Positions 1-8,029 of a stretch of 20,529 nucleotides of DNA are shown here, one piece after another. Origin of the DNA: Chloroflexota bacterium (GTDB taxonomy: Bacteria; Chloroflexota; Dehalococcoidia; UBA3495); NCBI GenBank assembly GCA_022571575.1, contig JACZXN010000004.1, forward strand, positions 1-20,529. Direction: 5' to 3'. The notes beneath the pieces are model-generated. The model had not been told where the DNA came from. It searched no databases and worked only from the letters and a program-made list of their open reading frames with translations. Numbering within the stretch: position 1 is the stretch's first letter; each line of letters opens with the position of its first letter. The translations under genes were made by a program, and so were the position numbers.

Positions 1-2
1 TC

Positions 3-47
3 TTGTTCTCGTCCATCCGCACCTTGGAATCCCGCAGGTGGCGCTAA
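3..47 (+). CDS. C-terminal end of a probable ABC-2 type permease (partial)
   Basis: Only the last 14 codons and a TAA stop (45-47) are inside the window. They read LFSSIRTLESRRWR. A short basic tail ending in a Leu-Glu-x-Arg-Arg-Trp-Arg pattern, directly after a hydrophobic residue run, is the usual end of the ABC-2 permease that precedes GldG-like genes. The stop lies 1 bp before the ATG of the next gene, which fits an operon with translational coupling. The assignment rests on this short tail and on the neighbour, so it is an inference. The gene begins upstream of the window. Confidence 0.5.
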   Translation: MFSSIRTLESRRWR

Positions 48-48
48 C

Positions 49-1956
49 ATGACCAGTTCCTCCAATCGGGAGTCGGGCAATCAGGAGCCTGGCCAGGAAC
101 AGGAGAGCACCAGGCCAGGGGACTGGCGTAGACGCCGGCGGTCGGAGCGCACCACCCCGGGGACGCCCATCCTGGCCACGCCGGGTGGGCAGGGCGAAGG
201 GCCTCAGCCGTCAGATGAAACCAAGGATGAGGCGCTCTCCCAGCCCCTGATCACCATTTTCGAGCCGGCCATGGACTGGGTCATGACCTACGGCGGGCCC
301 CTGGTGTTTGCGGGGATCGTCGGCCTGTTTACCGGCATCGTCGTGGTGGCCTTCGTCAGCTCCATGCGCCTCTACGGCGTCATAGACATCATCATCGGGG
401 CGGCGTTGCTGGGTCTGGTCGGGGCCGTGTTCTTCAGCAACGTCCTGGCCGCCTTCGTCAGCCGCACCGGCCGCTACGGGTTCAACACCCTGATCTTGGT
501 GGGCGCGTTCACCGGGATAATAGTGGTGGCCAACGTCTTGTCCTTTGAGAACAGCAACCGCATCGACGTCACCGCCACCAACCAGTTCAGCCTGGCCACC
601 CGCACCAAAGACGTGCTCAGCAACCTGACCGAGGACGTTCGCGCCACCGCTTTCTACAAACACGAGCGAGACACCGACTCCCCCGACCTTGCCGAGCGGC
701 GCAACAAGGTGTTGAACACCCTGGAGGAGTTCGACTCCCGCTCCAGCAAGTTTTCGTACCGCGTCATCGATCCCGACCTGAAACCCGAGGTGGTGAGCAA
801 ATTCTTCGGCGCCCGGCCCACCAGCTTCGTCACCGAGATCGTGGTGGTGGAGGGCATGGAAAGCGGCCGCTTCGACGTGCTGCAGCCCACCGACGCCGGC
901 TACACCAAACTGGAACAGGACCTGGTGACCAGCACCCTGGTAGCCACCGGCAGCGAGAAGAAAAAGGTCTATTTCCTCTCCGGCCACGGAGAGCGCGACA
1001 TAAATAGGGCCACCTCCGACGGCTACGCGGCGGTGCGTTCGGGCCTGGAGGGCGACAACTATCAGGTGCTAGAACTTACCTGGAGGTCCACCGATGTCGA
1101 TGTGGAAGTGCCCGCCGACGCCGCCCTGGTGGTGATCGCCGGACCCACCTCCAGCCTGCCGGAAGCCCACGAGGAAGCCCTCGACCGGTACCTGGAGGGC
1201 GTCCAGTCAGATGGCTCACTCCGAAGAGAGCACGGCCGGATGATCTTCCTGGCCGAACCCGACACGCCCCCGTCGTTCCGGAAGTTCGTGGCCGATTGGG
1301 GCGTGCTGATCGCCACCGGATATATCCGGGACATAGGAAGCTCGGTGCCGGGGCTGCCACAGACCCTGAGCCTGCGGATCTTCCCCGATGCGGCGAACCC
1401 GGCGAATCCGGCGTTGGAAATAATATCGCCCAAGGGGGAGCGGCTGAACGATGTGTTCATGCCGGGAGCCACCGCCATCGACCTGCGGCCTCACGAATCG
1501 CGCATCGCTTTTTTGCCCCTGGCGGAAACCTCCATCGATAGCTACCTGATCGCAGACCCCGACCGTACTGAGCCCATCGCGGGCGCGGGGGACGATTCAG
1601 ACCTGCGTGGTCCCTTCATTCCCGCGGTCCTCGTACGCTCGGTGGGGCAGGTGGGCTCCCCAGCACCGGTTTCCCAGCCGGAACCGTCCGAGGTCTCCGA
1701 CATCATCGTTTTCGGCGATTCCGACTTTCTGTCCAACAGCTCCTATAATCTGGGCGGCGGGTCCGACCTGTTCTTGAATTCGGCCAACTTCCTGGTCGGC
1801 GACTTCTCACTGGTGTCCATCCGCCCCAAGGTGTTCTCCTTCCGGGAGTTCAATCTGGATGCCAACGAATATGACTTCGTCCGGTTCTCGTCCTGGTTAT
1901 TCCTGCCGGGGCTCATGGGGCTAATGGCCGCCCTGGTCTGGTGGGTACGGCGGTAA
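49..1956 (+). CDS. GldG-family ABC transporter auxiliary protein
   Basis: This 635-residue membrane protein resembles the GldG / ABC_transp_aux (PF09822) family, the auxiliary subunit of ABC-2 exporters first known from gliding motility. Residues 1-75 are polar, Arg-rich and probably disordered. Three hydrophobic segments follow (about 82-103, 109-136 and 143-166). A long extracytoplasmic domain comes next, and a last helix (about 613-632) ends in a basic WWVRR tail. The family-typical stretch YFLSGHGERDI lies near residues 308-318, and a FGDSDFLSN stretch near the C-terminus fits the second half of the domain. The ATG starts 1 bp after the stop of the upstream permease fragment, and a DUF4340 gene follows 70 bp downstream, which is the usual gene order. 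The substrate is unknown. Gliding should not be assumed, since the family is widespread in non-gliding bacteria. Confidence 0.8.
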   Translation: MTSSSNRESGNQEPGQEQESTRPGDWRRRRRSERTTPGTPILATPGGQGEGPQPSDETKDEALSQPLITIFEPAMDWVMTYGGPLVFAGIVGLFTGIVVVAFVSSMRLYGVIDIIIGAALLGLVGAVFFSNVLAAFVSRTGRYGFNTLILVGAFTGIIVVANVLSFENSNRIDVTATNQFSLATRTKDVLSNLTEDVRATAFYKHERDTDSPDLAERRNKVLNTLEEFDSRSSKFSYRVIDPDLKPEVVSKFFGARPTSFVTEIVVVEGMESGRFDVLQPTDAGYTKLEQDLVTSTLVATGSEKKKVYFLSGHGERDINRATSDGYAAVRSGLEGDNYQVLELTWRSTDVDVEVPADAALVVIAGPTSSLPEAHEEALDRYLEGVQSDGSLRREHGRMIFLAEPDTPPSFRKFVADWGVLIATGYIRDIGSSVPGLPQTLSLRIFPDAANPANPALEIISPKGERLNDVFMPGATAIDLRPHESRIAFLPLAETSIDSYLIADPDRTEPIAGAGDDSDLRGPFIPAVLVRSVGQVGSPAPVSQPEPSEVSDIIVFGDSDFLSNSSYNLGGGSDLFLNSANFLVGDFSLVSIRPKVFSFREFNLDANEYDFVRFSSWLFLPGLMGLMAALVWWVRR

Positions 1957-2026
1957 GCCGCGGCGTGAAACGGAACAACCGGAGCATCCAGCCCCACCAG
2001 GCCCACTCTTTCCACAGGTCCAACCT

Positions 2027-3013
2027 ATGAATATGCGACTCTCAATCCTTTTGGTGGTGGTGCTGTTGATCTTCGGCGGCACCTTCCTGGTCCTCAGGTT
2101 CACCGACTCCGATGACCGGGGCGACCCCAGGATATGGTTGTACCGGATCGACGAAGGGAGCATCGTGGCGTTGGAAGTGGTGTACCAGGGCGAAGGGGTC
2201 AAATATTTCCGGCAACCGGCGAGCCGGGACTGGTACATCAAAGGGGACCCGGACATCCCCGTGTTCCAACAACGGTGGGGCGGCACCCCGCTGTTGCTCA
2301 GCGGGCCTGGGGTGACCCGGCCACTGTCCGATACCATCGACGACCCCGCCGCATTCGGACTGGACCCGCCGGAGACCTTGGTCAGGGTCACCGACCGGTC
2401 TGGCAACGAAATTGAGTTCCACCTAGGCATCCCCACTCCCGATAACCAGAACCAATACGCCCGTCTGGTGGGCGCCGACCCCTTGTTCACGGTGCCCATC
2501 GAGTGGGCTCGAGTTGTGAACCGCCTGGCCATCGACCCTCCGGTGGGACGCCTCTACGACATTGACCCACAGAGCGCATTGTTGGTGCAGTTCTTCCGGG
2601 GCGACGACGTCACCAAGTATGTCATCGAAGACGGCACCGGAAGGTGGTTCCTGGACGGCGAGACCCCCGTGCCCGTGGACCCCGCCGCCTGGGCCGACTC
2701 TCTGCTGATGTTGAGCAACCCCAGGATGGACCAGATCATTGCCCACGACATCGACGACCCAGCCCTCTACGGACTGGAGCCGCCGGACACCGTCATCGTG
2801 ATAGTCAGGCAGGGCGGGTTGTCGCCCATCGAGTTCCACGTCGGCGATGTGACGCCCGACGGAAAACACCGTTATGTTTCGGTGAAATCGGGCAGTTTGG
2901 TTAGCGAGGACACCAACCTTTACGGGGTGCTCACGTCCCGCATCGACCCAATCATCGCCCTGGCCACCGACCCGGTGCTGGAGGGAGAGTCGAGCGCCAC
3001 GCCCCGAAGCTGA
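2027..3013 (+). CDS. DUF4340 domain protein with two tandem repeats
   Basis: This is a 328-residue protein with one N-terminal hydrophobic segment (residues 3-24), which anchors or exports it, followed by two copies of a DUF4340-like unit (about 36-170 and 174-312). The duplication is plain. Each copy has a GRWFLDG/SRDWYIKG-like strand, an acidic DDPA-x-(F/Y)GL-(D/E)PP motif (residues 106-115 and 243-253), a strand ending in IEFH-(L/V)G, and a closing IDP segment. DUF4340 proteins commonly sit directly after GldG-like genes, as here, and are thought to be extracytoplasmic partners of the same ABC system. Their biochemical role is not established. ATG codons at 2027 and 2033 are both possible starts, and neither has a strong ribosome binding site. 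Confidence 0.8.
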   Translation: MNMRLSILLVVVLLIFGGTFLVLRFTDSDDRGDPRIWLYRIDEGSIVALEVVYQGEGVKYFRQPASRDWYIKGDPDIPVFQQRWGGTPLLLSGPGVTRPLSDTIDDPAAFGLDPPETLVRVTDRSGNEIEFHLGIPTPDNQNQYARLVGADPLFTVPIEWARVVNRLAIDPPVGRLYDIDPQSALLVQFFRGDDVTKYVIEDGTGRWFLDGETPVPVDPAAWADSLLMLSNPRMDQIIAHDIDDPALYGLEPPDTVIVIVRQGGLSPIEFHVGDVTPDGKHRYVSVKSGSLVSEDTNLYGVLTSRIDPIIALATDPVLEGESSATPRS

Positions 3014-3040
3014 CCACCGGACCACCGGCCGGAGCCCCTG

Positions 3041-3045
3041 GGAGG
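3041..3045 (+). promoter_or_regulatory. Ribosome binding site deciding the TTG start of the CinA gene
   Basis: A perfect GGAGG sits 4 bp before the TTG at 3050. It supports that TTG as the true start, because the protein immediately gives the family opening MKAEIMGIGTELL. Confidence 0.75.
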
Positions 3046-3049
3046 ACAT

Positions 3050-4282
3050 TTGAAAGCAGAGATCATGGGCATCGGCACCGAGCTGTTGATGGGGGAGTTG
3101 ACCGACACCAACTCCTCATGGATCGCCAGCCGGCTGCCCGCTTTGGGCATACAACTCCAATGGGTCTCCATCATCGGCGACGACCTCCCCATGTTGACCG
3201 ACGCCTTCAAACGTGGGATGGAGCGCTCGGACATCATCATCACCACCGGCGGACTGGGCCCCACCCAGGACGACCTGACCAGGGAAGCGGTCGCCGCGGC
3301 CTTCGGCGAGACCCCCACGCTTCAGCAGGAGGTGGTGGACAACCTGGAGCGGTATTTCGCCGCCCGCGGCACACCCATGCCCCCGCACAACATCAAGCAG
3401 GCCAATCTGATTCCCTCGGCCCGGTTCGTGCCCAACAGCAACGGCACCGCCCCCGGTTGGTGGGCGGAGCGGGACGGCAAGATAATCATCTGCCTGCCCG
3501 GCCCTCCAGCCGAGAACCACTCCATGTGGGAAGAGCAGGTGGAGCCCCAACTGGCCGAGTTGATCGAAGATGAAGTGACCATCACCCGCAACATCAAGAT
3601 GATGGGAATGTCCGAAGGCGCCGTGGATGAGGTGGTCTCCGAGTTCTTCGGCATCGAGAATCCCTACCTGGGCATCTACTCCAAGGCCGATGGCATCCAC
3701 CTGCGGATCATCGCCCGCGCCAAGGACAGCGAGTCCGCCCGGGCCATGATCCTGCCCGTGGAGCAGGCCATCCACGACCGGTTGGGCGAGTACATCTGGG
3801 GCTACGACGATGAGACCCCGGAGCAGGCGGCGGGCAGATCGCTCCTGGAAAAGGGCCTGAGCCTGGCCGTCATGGAGATGTGCACCGGCGGCGCTCTGAC
3901 CAATAGCATCACCGATGTCCCCGATAGCTTTAGCTATTTCAAGGGAGGCGCGGTGGCCAACGACGGGGCCGCCCTCCGCGCCAACGGGGTTCCCGCCGAG
4001 GTGATGGAAAAACACGGGGTGGTGAGCCAGAAAACGGCCAACGCCATGGCCGAGACCGTCCGCCGCAACCTTAACGCCGACCTGGGGATCGGAGTGACCG
4101 GGGTGACCGGTCCCGGCGAGTTGGAGGGGAAGCCCCTGGGCCTCGCCTATATCTGCGTCACCGACGGCAAACATAGCCGGGAGATGGAGATGCGCCTGCC
4201 GCCCCGGCGGGTGACCATCAAACGCCGGGTACCCAACCAAGCGCTCATCGAACTGCGCCGATTGGTGGAAGAAACAGGCTAG
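3050..4282 (+). CDS. cinA: CinA-family protein with an altered C-terminal deamidase domain
   Basis: This 410-residue protein has the full CinA layout. Residues 1-170 form the MoaB/Mog-like COG1058 domain, with GIGTELLMGELTDTNS (7-22), TTGGLGPTQDD (65-75) and CLPGPPAE (148-155). A middle linker domain follows, and a PncC-type domain runs from about residue 258 to 410. In characterised PncC proteins the C-terminal domain deamidates nicotinamide mononucleotide and the COG1058 domain has ADP-ribose pyrophosphatase activity. Here the PncC hallmark ESCTGG reads EMCTGG (276-281), so the conserved Ser is Met. The region that normally carries the conserved Tyr/Lys reads GGAVANDGAAL (299-309), with no Lys. 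The TGVTGPGELEGKPLG segment is kept. The N-terminal domain therefore looks functional, while NMN deamidation looks unlikely. The start is TTG with a good GGAGG. The gene is 36 bp after the DUF4340 gene and is probably co-transcribed with it. Confidence 0.88.
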   Translation: MKAEIMGIGTELLMGELTDTNSSWIASRLPALGIQLQWVSIIGDDLPMLTDAFKRGMERSDIIITTGGLGPTQDDLTREAVAAAFGETPTLQQEVVDNLERYFAARGTPMPPHNIKQANLIPSARFVPNSNGTAPGWWAERDGKIIICLPGPPAENHSMWEEQVEPQLAELIEDEVTITRNIKMMGMSEGAVDEVVSEFFGIENPYLGIYSKADGIHLRIIARAKDSESARAMILPVEQAIHDRLGEYIWGYDDETPEQAAGRSLLEKGLSLAVMEMCTGGALTNSITDVPDSFSYFKGGAVANDGAALRANGVPAEVMEKHGVVSQKTANAMAETVRRNLNADLGIGVTGVTGPGELEGKPLGLAYICVTDGKHSREMEMRLPPRRVTIKRRVPNQALIELRRLVEETG

Positions 4283-4402
4283 AGCCGCCGGTCCGCTTTA
4301 GAATCCCGCTGCGATGAACCCACCTGGGCGCCAACAGCCGCCGTTCCGGCGCAGAGCGGCGGCCTCGGCCTTGGAATACCCCTCGTGCGTTCGGTTTGAC
4401 AG

Positions 4403-4433
4403 ACACAGGGCGTGTTTTAAACACGCCCTGTGT
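4403..4433. repeat. Perfect 15-bp inverted repeat (REP-like palindrome)
   Basis: The arms at 4403-4417 and 4419-4433 are exact reverse complements around a single T. The inner part is TTTTAAA, and no T-run follows. The arm ACACAGGGCG and the flanking GGTTTGACAG resemble, in inverse orientation, the palindrome region near 16975-17005, so this looks like a member of a dispersed intergenic repeat family and not a terminator. It lies in the 298-bp gap after cinA, which holds no convincing gene. Confidence 0.7.
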
Positions 4434-4528
4434 GATTTCAGGCAACGTCACCGACGGAATGGCGGGCCATCCTGCAACTCTCGGAGAGATGTCCAATATC
4501 GGAGATGCCGGGATACGCGCGTGGAAAA

Positions 4529-4559
4529 GGGTCCGCCTTAACCGGCGGACCCTTTTTTT
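4529..4559. terminator. Bidirectional rho-independent terminator between cinA and groEL
   Basis: A 9-bp perfect stem (GGGTCCGCC at 4529-4537, GGCGGACCC at 4544-4552) with a 6-nt loop is followed by seven T residues (4553-4559) on the plus strand and preceded by four A residues (4525-4528), which read as T on the minus strand. It lies after cinA and 21 bp beyond the groEL stop, so it can end both convergent transcripts. It is stronger for the plus-strand direction. Confidence 0.85.
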
Positions 4560-4580
4560 GCGGTGCCAGATCCAAGCGGT

Positions 4581-6188
4581 CTAGTGCACGTGACCGTGAT
4601 CGTCGGGTTTTTCTTCGTGCTCCTCGGAGATCAGGATCTGAGCGGTCAGGATCATCGTGGCCACGCTGGCGGCGTTCTCCAGAGCGGAGCGGGCGACCTT
4701 GGTCGGGTCGATGATGCCCTTGGCCACCATGTCGCCGTAGTCGTTGGCTGCGGCGTCGTATCCGAAGTTGGGGGTGTCGCCTTTGCGGACCTCTTCCAGC
4801 ACGACCGCGGCTTCGTGGCCCGAGTTGCTGGCGATGATTCGGATGGGCGACTCCAGGGCCTTCCCCAAGATGGTTTTGCCCACGTTTTCGCCGCCGGGCA
4901 GGGACAGGCCGTCCAGGGCAGCCACGGCCTGGAGGTAGGCGACCCCGCCACCGGGTAAGATGCCCTCTTCGATGGCGGCCCTGGTGGCCGACAGCGCGTC
5001 TTCAACCCTGGCCTTGCGCTCCTTAAGCTCCGGTTCGGTGGGCGCGCCGATCTTCAGCACCGCGACTCCGCCGGACAGCTTGGCCAGCCGTTCCTGCAAT
5101 TTTTCCTTGTCGTATTCGGAGGTTGTCTCTTCGATCTGGACCTTGATCTGCTCGGTGCGTCCTTTGATGTCGTCCGACGAGCCCTTGCCTTCGATGATGG
5201 TGGTGCGGTCCTTGGTGGACTCGATCCGGCGGGCCTGGCCCAGGTCGGCGATGGTTGCCTGGTCCAGACGGCGGCCGGTCTCTTCGGAGATCACCTGTCC
5301 TCCGGTGAGCACGGCGATGTCTTCCAACATGGCCTTTCGGCGGTCGCCAAAGCCGGGGGCCTTCATCGCCAGGCAGTTCAGGGTGCCCCGCAGCCGGTTG
5401 ACCACCAATACGGCCAGGGCCTCGCCGTCGATGTCCTCGGCGATTATCACCAGGTTCTTGCTGACCTGCAGGACCTGTTCCAGCAGCGGGACCAACTCGG
5501 CGGCTGAAGAGATCTTCTTGTCGGTTATCAGGACATAGGGGTCATCGATGACGGCTTCCATGCGTTCGGGGTTGGTGACGAAGTAGGGGCTGATGTAGCC
5601 GCGGTCGAAATTCATACCTTCCACGTACTCGGTGGAGGACTCGATGCTCTTGCTCTCTTCGACGGTGACCACGCCCTGGACGCCGACCTTGTCCAACACG
5701 TCGGCCAGCATGTCGCCTATCTCCTGGTCATTGGCGGAAATCGCGGCCACCTGGGCCATCTGATCCCGGCCTTCGATGGGCTTGGAAAGCTTTTCCAGCT
5801 CCGCCACCACGGTGGCCACACCCTTGTCGATGCCCCGTTTGATGGCCATGGGATCGGCGCCGGCCACCACGTTCTTGATGCCCTCTTGGACGATGACCTG
5901 GGCCAGTATCATGGAGGTGGTGGTGCCGTCTCCGGCCACTTCGTTGGTCTTGGAGGCGGCTTCCTTGACCAGTTGCGCGCCCATGTTCTCGAAGGAATCG
6001 GGCAGTTCGATCTCTTTGGTGATGGTCACGCCGTCGTTGGTGATGACGGGAGCGCCCCATTTCTTTTCCAGAACAACGTTGAGGCCCTTGGGGCCCAGGG
6101 TCAATTTCACGGCATTGGCCACCGTGTTGACACCATTGAGCAGCGCTTGTTGGGCCACCTGGTCGCGGGTAATCTCTTTGGCAGGCAT
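4581..6188 (-). CDS. groL: Chaperonin GroEL (Hsp60)
   Basis: This 535-residue 60-kDa chaperonin subunit forms the double-ring ATP-driven folding chamber with GroES. The ATP-binding and hydrolysis segments are intact: [37 protein letters not shown] (with the Asp equivalent to E. coli Asp87), and [15 protein letters not shown] followed by LPGGGVA near residues 395-415. Length and start (MPAKEITRD) match the family. The ATG at 6188 has a GGAG-type ribosome binding site just upstream. The C-terminus is [11 protein letters not shown], a charged His-containing tail, where many GroELs carry Gly-Gly-Met repeats. It follows groES by 102 bp on the same strand, forming a standard groESL operon. No second groEL is visible in this window. 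Confidence 0.98.
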   Translation of the reverse strand: MPAKEITRDQVAQQALLNGVNTVANAVKLTLGPKGLNVVLEKKWGAPVITNDGVTITKEIELPDSFENMGAQLVKEAASKTNEVAGDGTTTSMILAQVIVQEGIKNVVAGADPMAIKRGIDKGVATVVAELEKLSKPIEGRDQMAQVAAISANDQEIGDMLADVLDKVGVQGVVTVEESKSIESSTEYVEGMNFDRGYISPYFVTNPERMEAVIDDPYVLITDKKISSAAELVPLLEQVLQVSKNLVIIAEDIDGEALAVLVVNRLRGTLNCLAMKAPGFGDRRKAMLEDIAVLTGGQVISEETGRRLDQATIADLGQARRIESTKDRTTIIEGKGSSDDIKGRTEQIKVQIEETTSEYDKEKLQERLAKLSGGVAVLKIGAPTEPELKERKARVEDALSATRAAIEEGILPGGGVAYLQAVAALDGLSLPGGENVGKTILGKALESPIRIIASNSGHEAAVVLEEVRKGDTPNFGYDAAANDYGDMVAKGIIDPTKVARSALENAASVATMILTAQILISEEHEEKPDDHGHVH

Positions 6189-6290
6189 TGCTTTCTCCTC
6201 AAATTCAGCAGGGGAATCTTCCCAATGACTCGGCGGGAGTCATCCCTCCGGCCGACTTCCCCGTCGTCTTACGTGCGGTTCCTAACTTCT

Positions 6291-6602
6291 CTACGAGATG
6301 ACGGCCAGGATATCGTTGGACCCCAAGACCAGAAGCTCTTCATCCTGGACTTCCACCTCGGTCCCGGCGAATTTGGAGTAGATCACCGTGTCGCCGGCCT
6401 TAACTTCCATCTCGATCCGCTGGCCGTTGTTGAGCACACGGCCGGGCCCCACCGCCACCACCTCACCCTCTTGCGGGCGTTCTTGCGCAGTGTCGGGCAG
6501 GTATATCCCGCCTTTGGTCACGCCTTCCTGTTCGCTGGGGCGGACCACTACCTTGTCTCCCATGGGTTTCAGGTCGGTTGCCGATTTGGCGCTGGTGGTC
6601 AC
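6291..6602 (-). CDS. groS: Co-chaperonin GroES (Hsp10)
   Basis: This 103-residue lid protein of the GroEL chamber has the family opening LKPMGDKVVVRP (residues 11-22), a mobile loop with GGIYLP (31-36) whose hydrophobic triad contacts GroEL, the strand GEVVAVGPGRVL, and the end YSKFAGTEVEVQDEELLVLGSNDILAVIS in two consecutive blocks. The start is GTG at 6602, supported by a perfect AGGAGG 5 bp upstream (plus-strand 6608-6613). An internal ATG at residue 14 would remove the first strand and is rejected. It is the first gene of the groES-groEL operon. I see no CIRCE inverted repeat upstream, so HrcA control of this copy is not supported by sequence. Confidence 0.97.
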   Translation of the reverse strand: MTTSAKSATDLKPMGDKVVVRPSEQEGVTKGGIYLPDTAQERPQEGEVVAVGPGRVLNNGQRIEMEVKAGDTVIYSKFAGTEVEVQDEELLVLGSNDILAVIS

Positions 6603-6653
6603 GGTAGCCTCCTAGCAAGGGCGGGAGGTCCGGCCCCGCCAATCTGTCGGTTA

Positions 6654-6683
6654 ATTATCGGCGCGTCCGGCGGGTCTTTTGAA
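6654..6683 (-). promoter_or_regulatory. Possible sigma70-type promoter of groES-groEL
   Basis: Read on the minus strand, TTCAAA (plus 6678-6683) and GATAAT (plus 6654-6659) are separated by 18 bp. The -10 matches 5 of 6 consensus bases and the -35 matches 4 of 6. A GTCCGGC/GCCGGAC inverted repeat (6665-6671 and 6687-6693) brackets the -35 and could be an operator. No CIRCE element is present. The promoter is inferred from sequence alone. Confidence 0.4.
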
Positions 6684-6754
6684 GCGGCCGGACTTTTGCC
6701 ACAACCAAGGATAGGACCGCGCCCCCCGGCGGTCAAGTTCCCGGCGTCCTCTGC

Positions 6755-6786
6755 CCACGGTCCCGCCACGGTCCCGCCACGGTCCC
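6755..6786. repeat. Three-copy 11-bp tandem repeat
   Basis: The unit CCACGGTCCCG is repeated at 6755, 6766 and 6777, and the third copy lacks its last base. It lies in the 220-bp gap between the divergent groES and EndoQ-like genes, 37 bp before the ATG of the latter, so copy number changes could alter spacing of upstream promoter elements. Confidence 0.75.
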
Positions 6787-6822
6787 AGGAGGCGCGGCCT
6801 CTTGCCGTGCTAGACTTCGCCC

Positions 6823-8025
6823 ATGTCGTTCACCGCAGACCTGCACCTCCATTCCCGCTTCGCCTACGCCTGCAGCAAGCACCTGACCCTGGCGAATATG
6901 ACTGCCTGGGCCAAGCTCAAGGGCATCGACCTGCTGTCCACCGCCGATTTCACCCATCCCGTCTGGCTGGCCGAGTTGGAAGAAAATCTGAGGCCGGCCG
7001 GGGAGGGCGATTACGTGTTCGACGGCGTGAGGTTCGTCCTGGGAACGGAGCTTAGTTGTGTGTATAAACAGGGAGGCCGCTCCCGCCGGGTGCACCTGTT
7101 GGTCTTTGCCCCGGATTTCGAATCCGTCCACGGCATCAGGGATATGTTGACCGGGCTGGACGCCAAGCTGAACGGCGACGGCAGGCCCACGGTCCGCGCG
7201 TCGGCCCGAGACCTGACGGCGCGGTTGCTGGACATCAACCCGGCCTGCATGGTGGTCCCGGCCCATATCTGGACTCCCTGGTACGGGATGCTTGGTTCCA
7301 AATCTGGGTTCGACGCTTTGGACGAGTGCTTCGAGGACATGGCCCCGGAGATCCACGCAGTGGAAACGGGGTTGTCCAGCGACCCGGAGATGAACTGGAG
7401 GGTGCCCGCCCTGGCCGGGAAGACCATCGTGTCTTTCTCTGACGCCCACTCCCTGCCCAACATGGGCCGCGAGCTCACCGTGTTCCGAGGGGACGCGGGA
7501 TACCGGGACCTGTCGGCGGGACTGAAGGACAACGGGGTGGAAAGCACCATGGAGTTCTTCCCGGAAGAGGGGAAATACCACCTCAGCGGTCACCGGAGAT
7601 GCGGGATCAGCCAGACCCCCGATGAAACCGGCCCAAGCGGGAGCAACTGCCCCCAATGCGGCCGGCCATTGACCCTGGGCGTCCTGCACCGGGTGCGGGA
7701 GCTATCGGGGCCGGACCTGCCGGTGAATCAAAAACCGGCTGAAGAGGGAGCGAGGCGTCCCTACGCCAGGTTGGTCCCCCTGAACGAATTGCTGGCCCAC
7801 ACCCTGGGCCGCGGCCGGGCCACCAAGTCGGTGGGTCTGGCCTACCGCCGGATCTGCGGCGAGCTGGGCGGAGAAGTCAGGGTTTTGACCCAAGCCGGGT
7901 TCGACGACCTTGAGAGGGTTGGCGGAGAAGCCCTGGCGATAGCCGTGACCAAGGTCAGAGACGGCCAGGTACGGATCGTGCCCGGTTTCGACGGGCAGTA
8001 CGGGACGGTGCTCCCGGCCGGTTGA
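6823..8025 (+). CDS. EndoQ-family PHP-domain endonuclease
   Basis: This 400-residue protein belongs to the PHP family that includes endonuclease Q (TIGR00375-like), which nicks DNA 5' of deaminated bases such as uracil and hypoxanthine. The metal-binding PHP motifs are in order: DLHLHSRF (6-13), TADFTHP (40-46), GTELS (74-78), HLLVFAP (91-97), PAHIWTPWYG (146-155), GLSSDPEMNWR (183-193) and FSDAHSLPNMGRE (205-217). A zinc-ribbon-like segment follows, GHRRCGIS (256-263) and CPQCGRPLTLGVLHRV (276-291). The C-terminal 100 residues complete the usual EndoQ length. EndoQ is well known in Thermococcales archaea and occurs only in some bacteria. A -10-like TAGACT ends 6 bp before the ATG and there is no clear ribosome binding site, so the mRNA may be leaderless. 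The substrate is inferred from family membership. Confidence 0.85.
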   Translation: MSFTADLHLHSRFAYACSKHLTLANMTAWAKLKGIDLLSTADFTHPVWLAELEENLRPAGEGDYVFDGVRFVLGTELSCVYKQGGRSRRVHLLVFAPDFESVHGIRDMLTGLDAKLNGDGRPTVRASARDLTARLLDINPACMVVPAHIWTPWYGMLGSKSGFDALDECFEDMAPEIHAVETGLSSDPEMNWRVPALAGKTIVSFSDAHSLPNMGRELTVFRGDAGYRDLSAGLKDNGVESTMEFFPEEGKYHLSGHRRCGISQTPDETGPSGSNCPQCGRPLTLGVLHRVRELSGPDLPVNQKPAEEGARRPYARLVPLNELLAHTLGRGRATKSVGLAYRRICGELGGEVRVLTQAGFDDLERVGGEALAIAVTKVRDGQVRIVPGFDGQYGTVLPAG

Positions 8026-8029
8026 GGGA

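Noticed and set aside
3116..4240. A 374-codon minus-strand frame opposite cinA
   Set aside because: It mirrors the codons of a clear CinA gene and contains only low-complexity Gly/His/Val-rich sequence.
4403..4433. The long palindrome after cinA as a terminator
   Set aside because: No T-run follows on either strand, and a proper terminator lies about 100 bp downstream.
4314..4541. A 75-codon plus-strand frame after cinA, and an overlapping 62-codon frame at 4396-4584
   Set aside because: They run through the palindrome and the terminator, are Arg-rich with no domain, and have no ribosome binding site.
5886..7055. A 389-codon plus-strand frame across groEL, groES and the start of the EndoQ-like gene
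   Set aside because: It is antisense to two certain genes and out of frame with a third.
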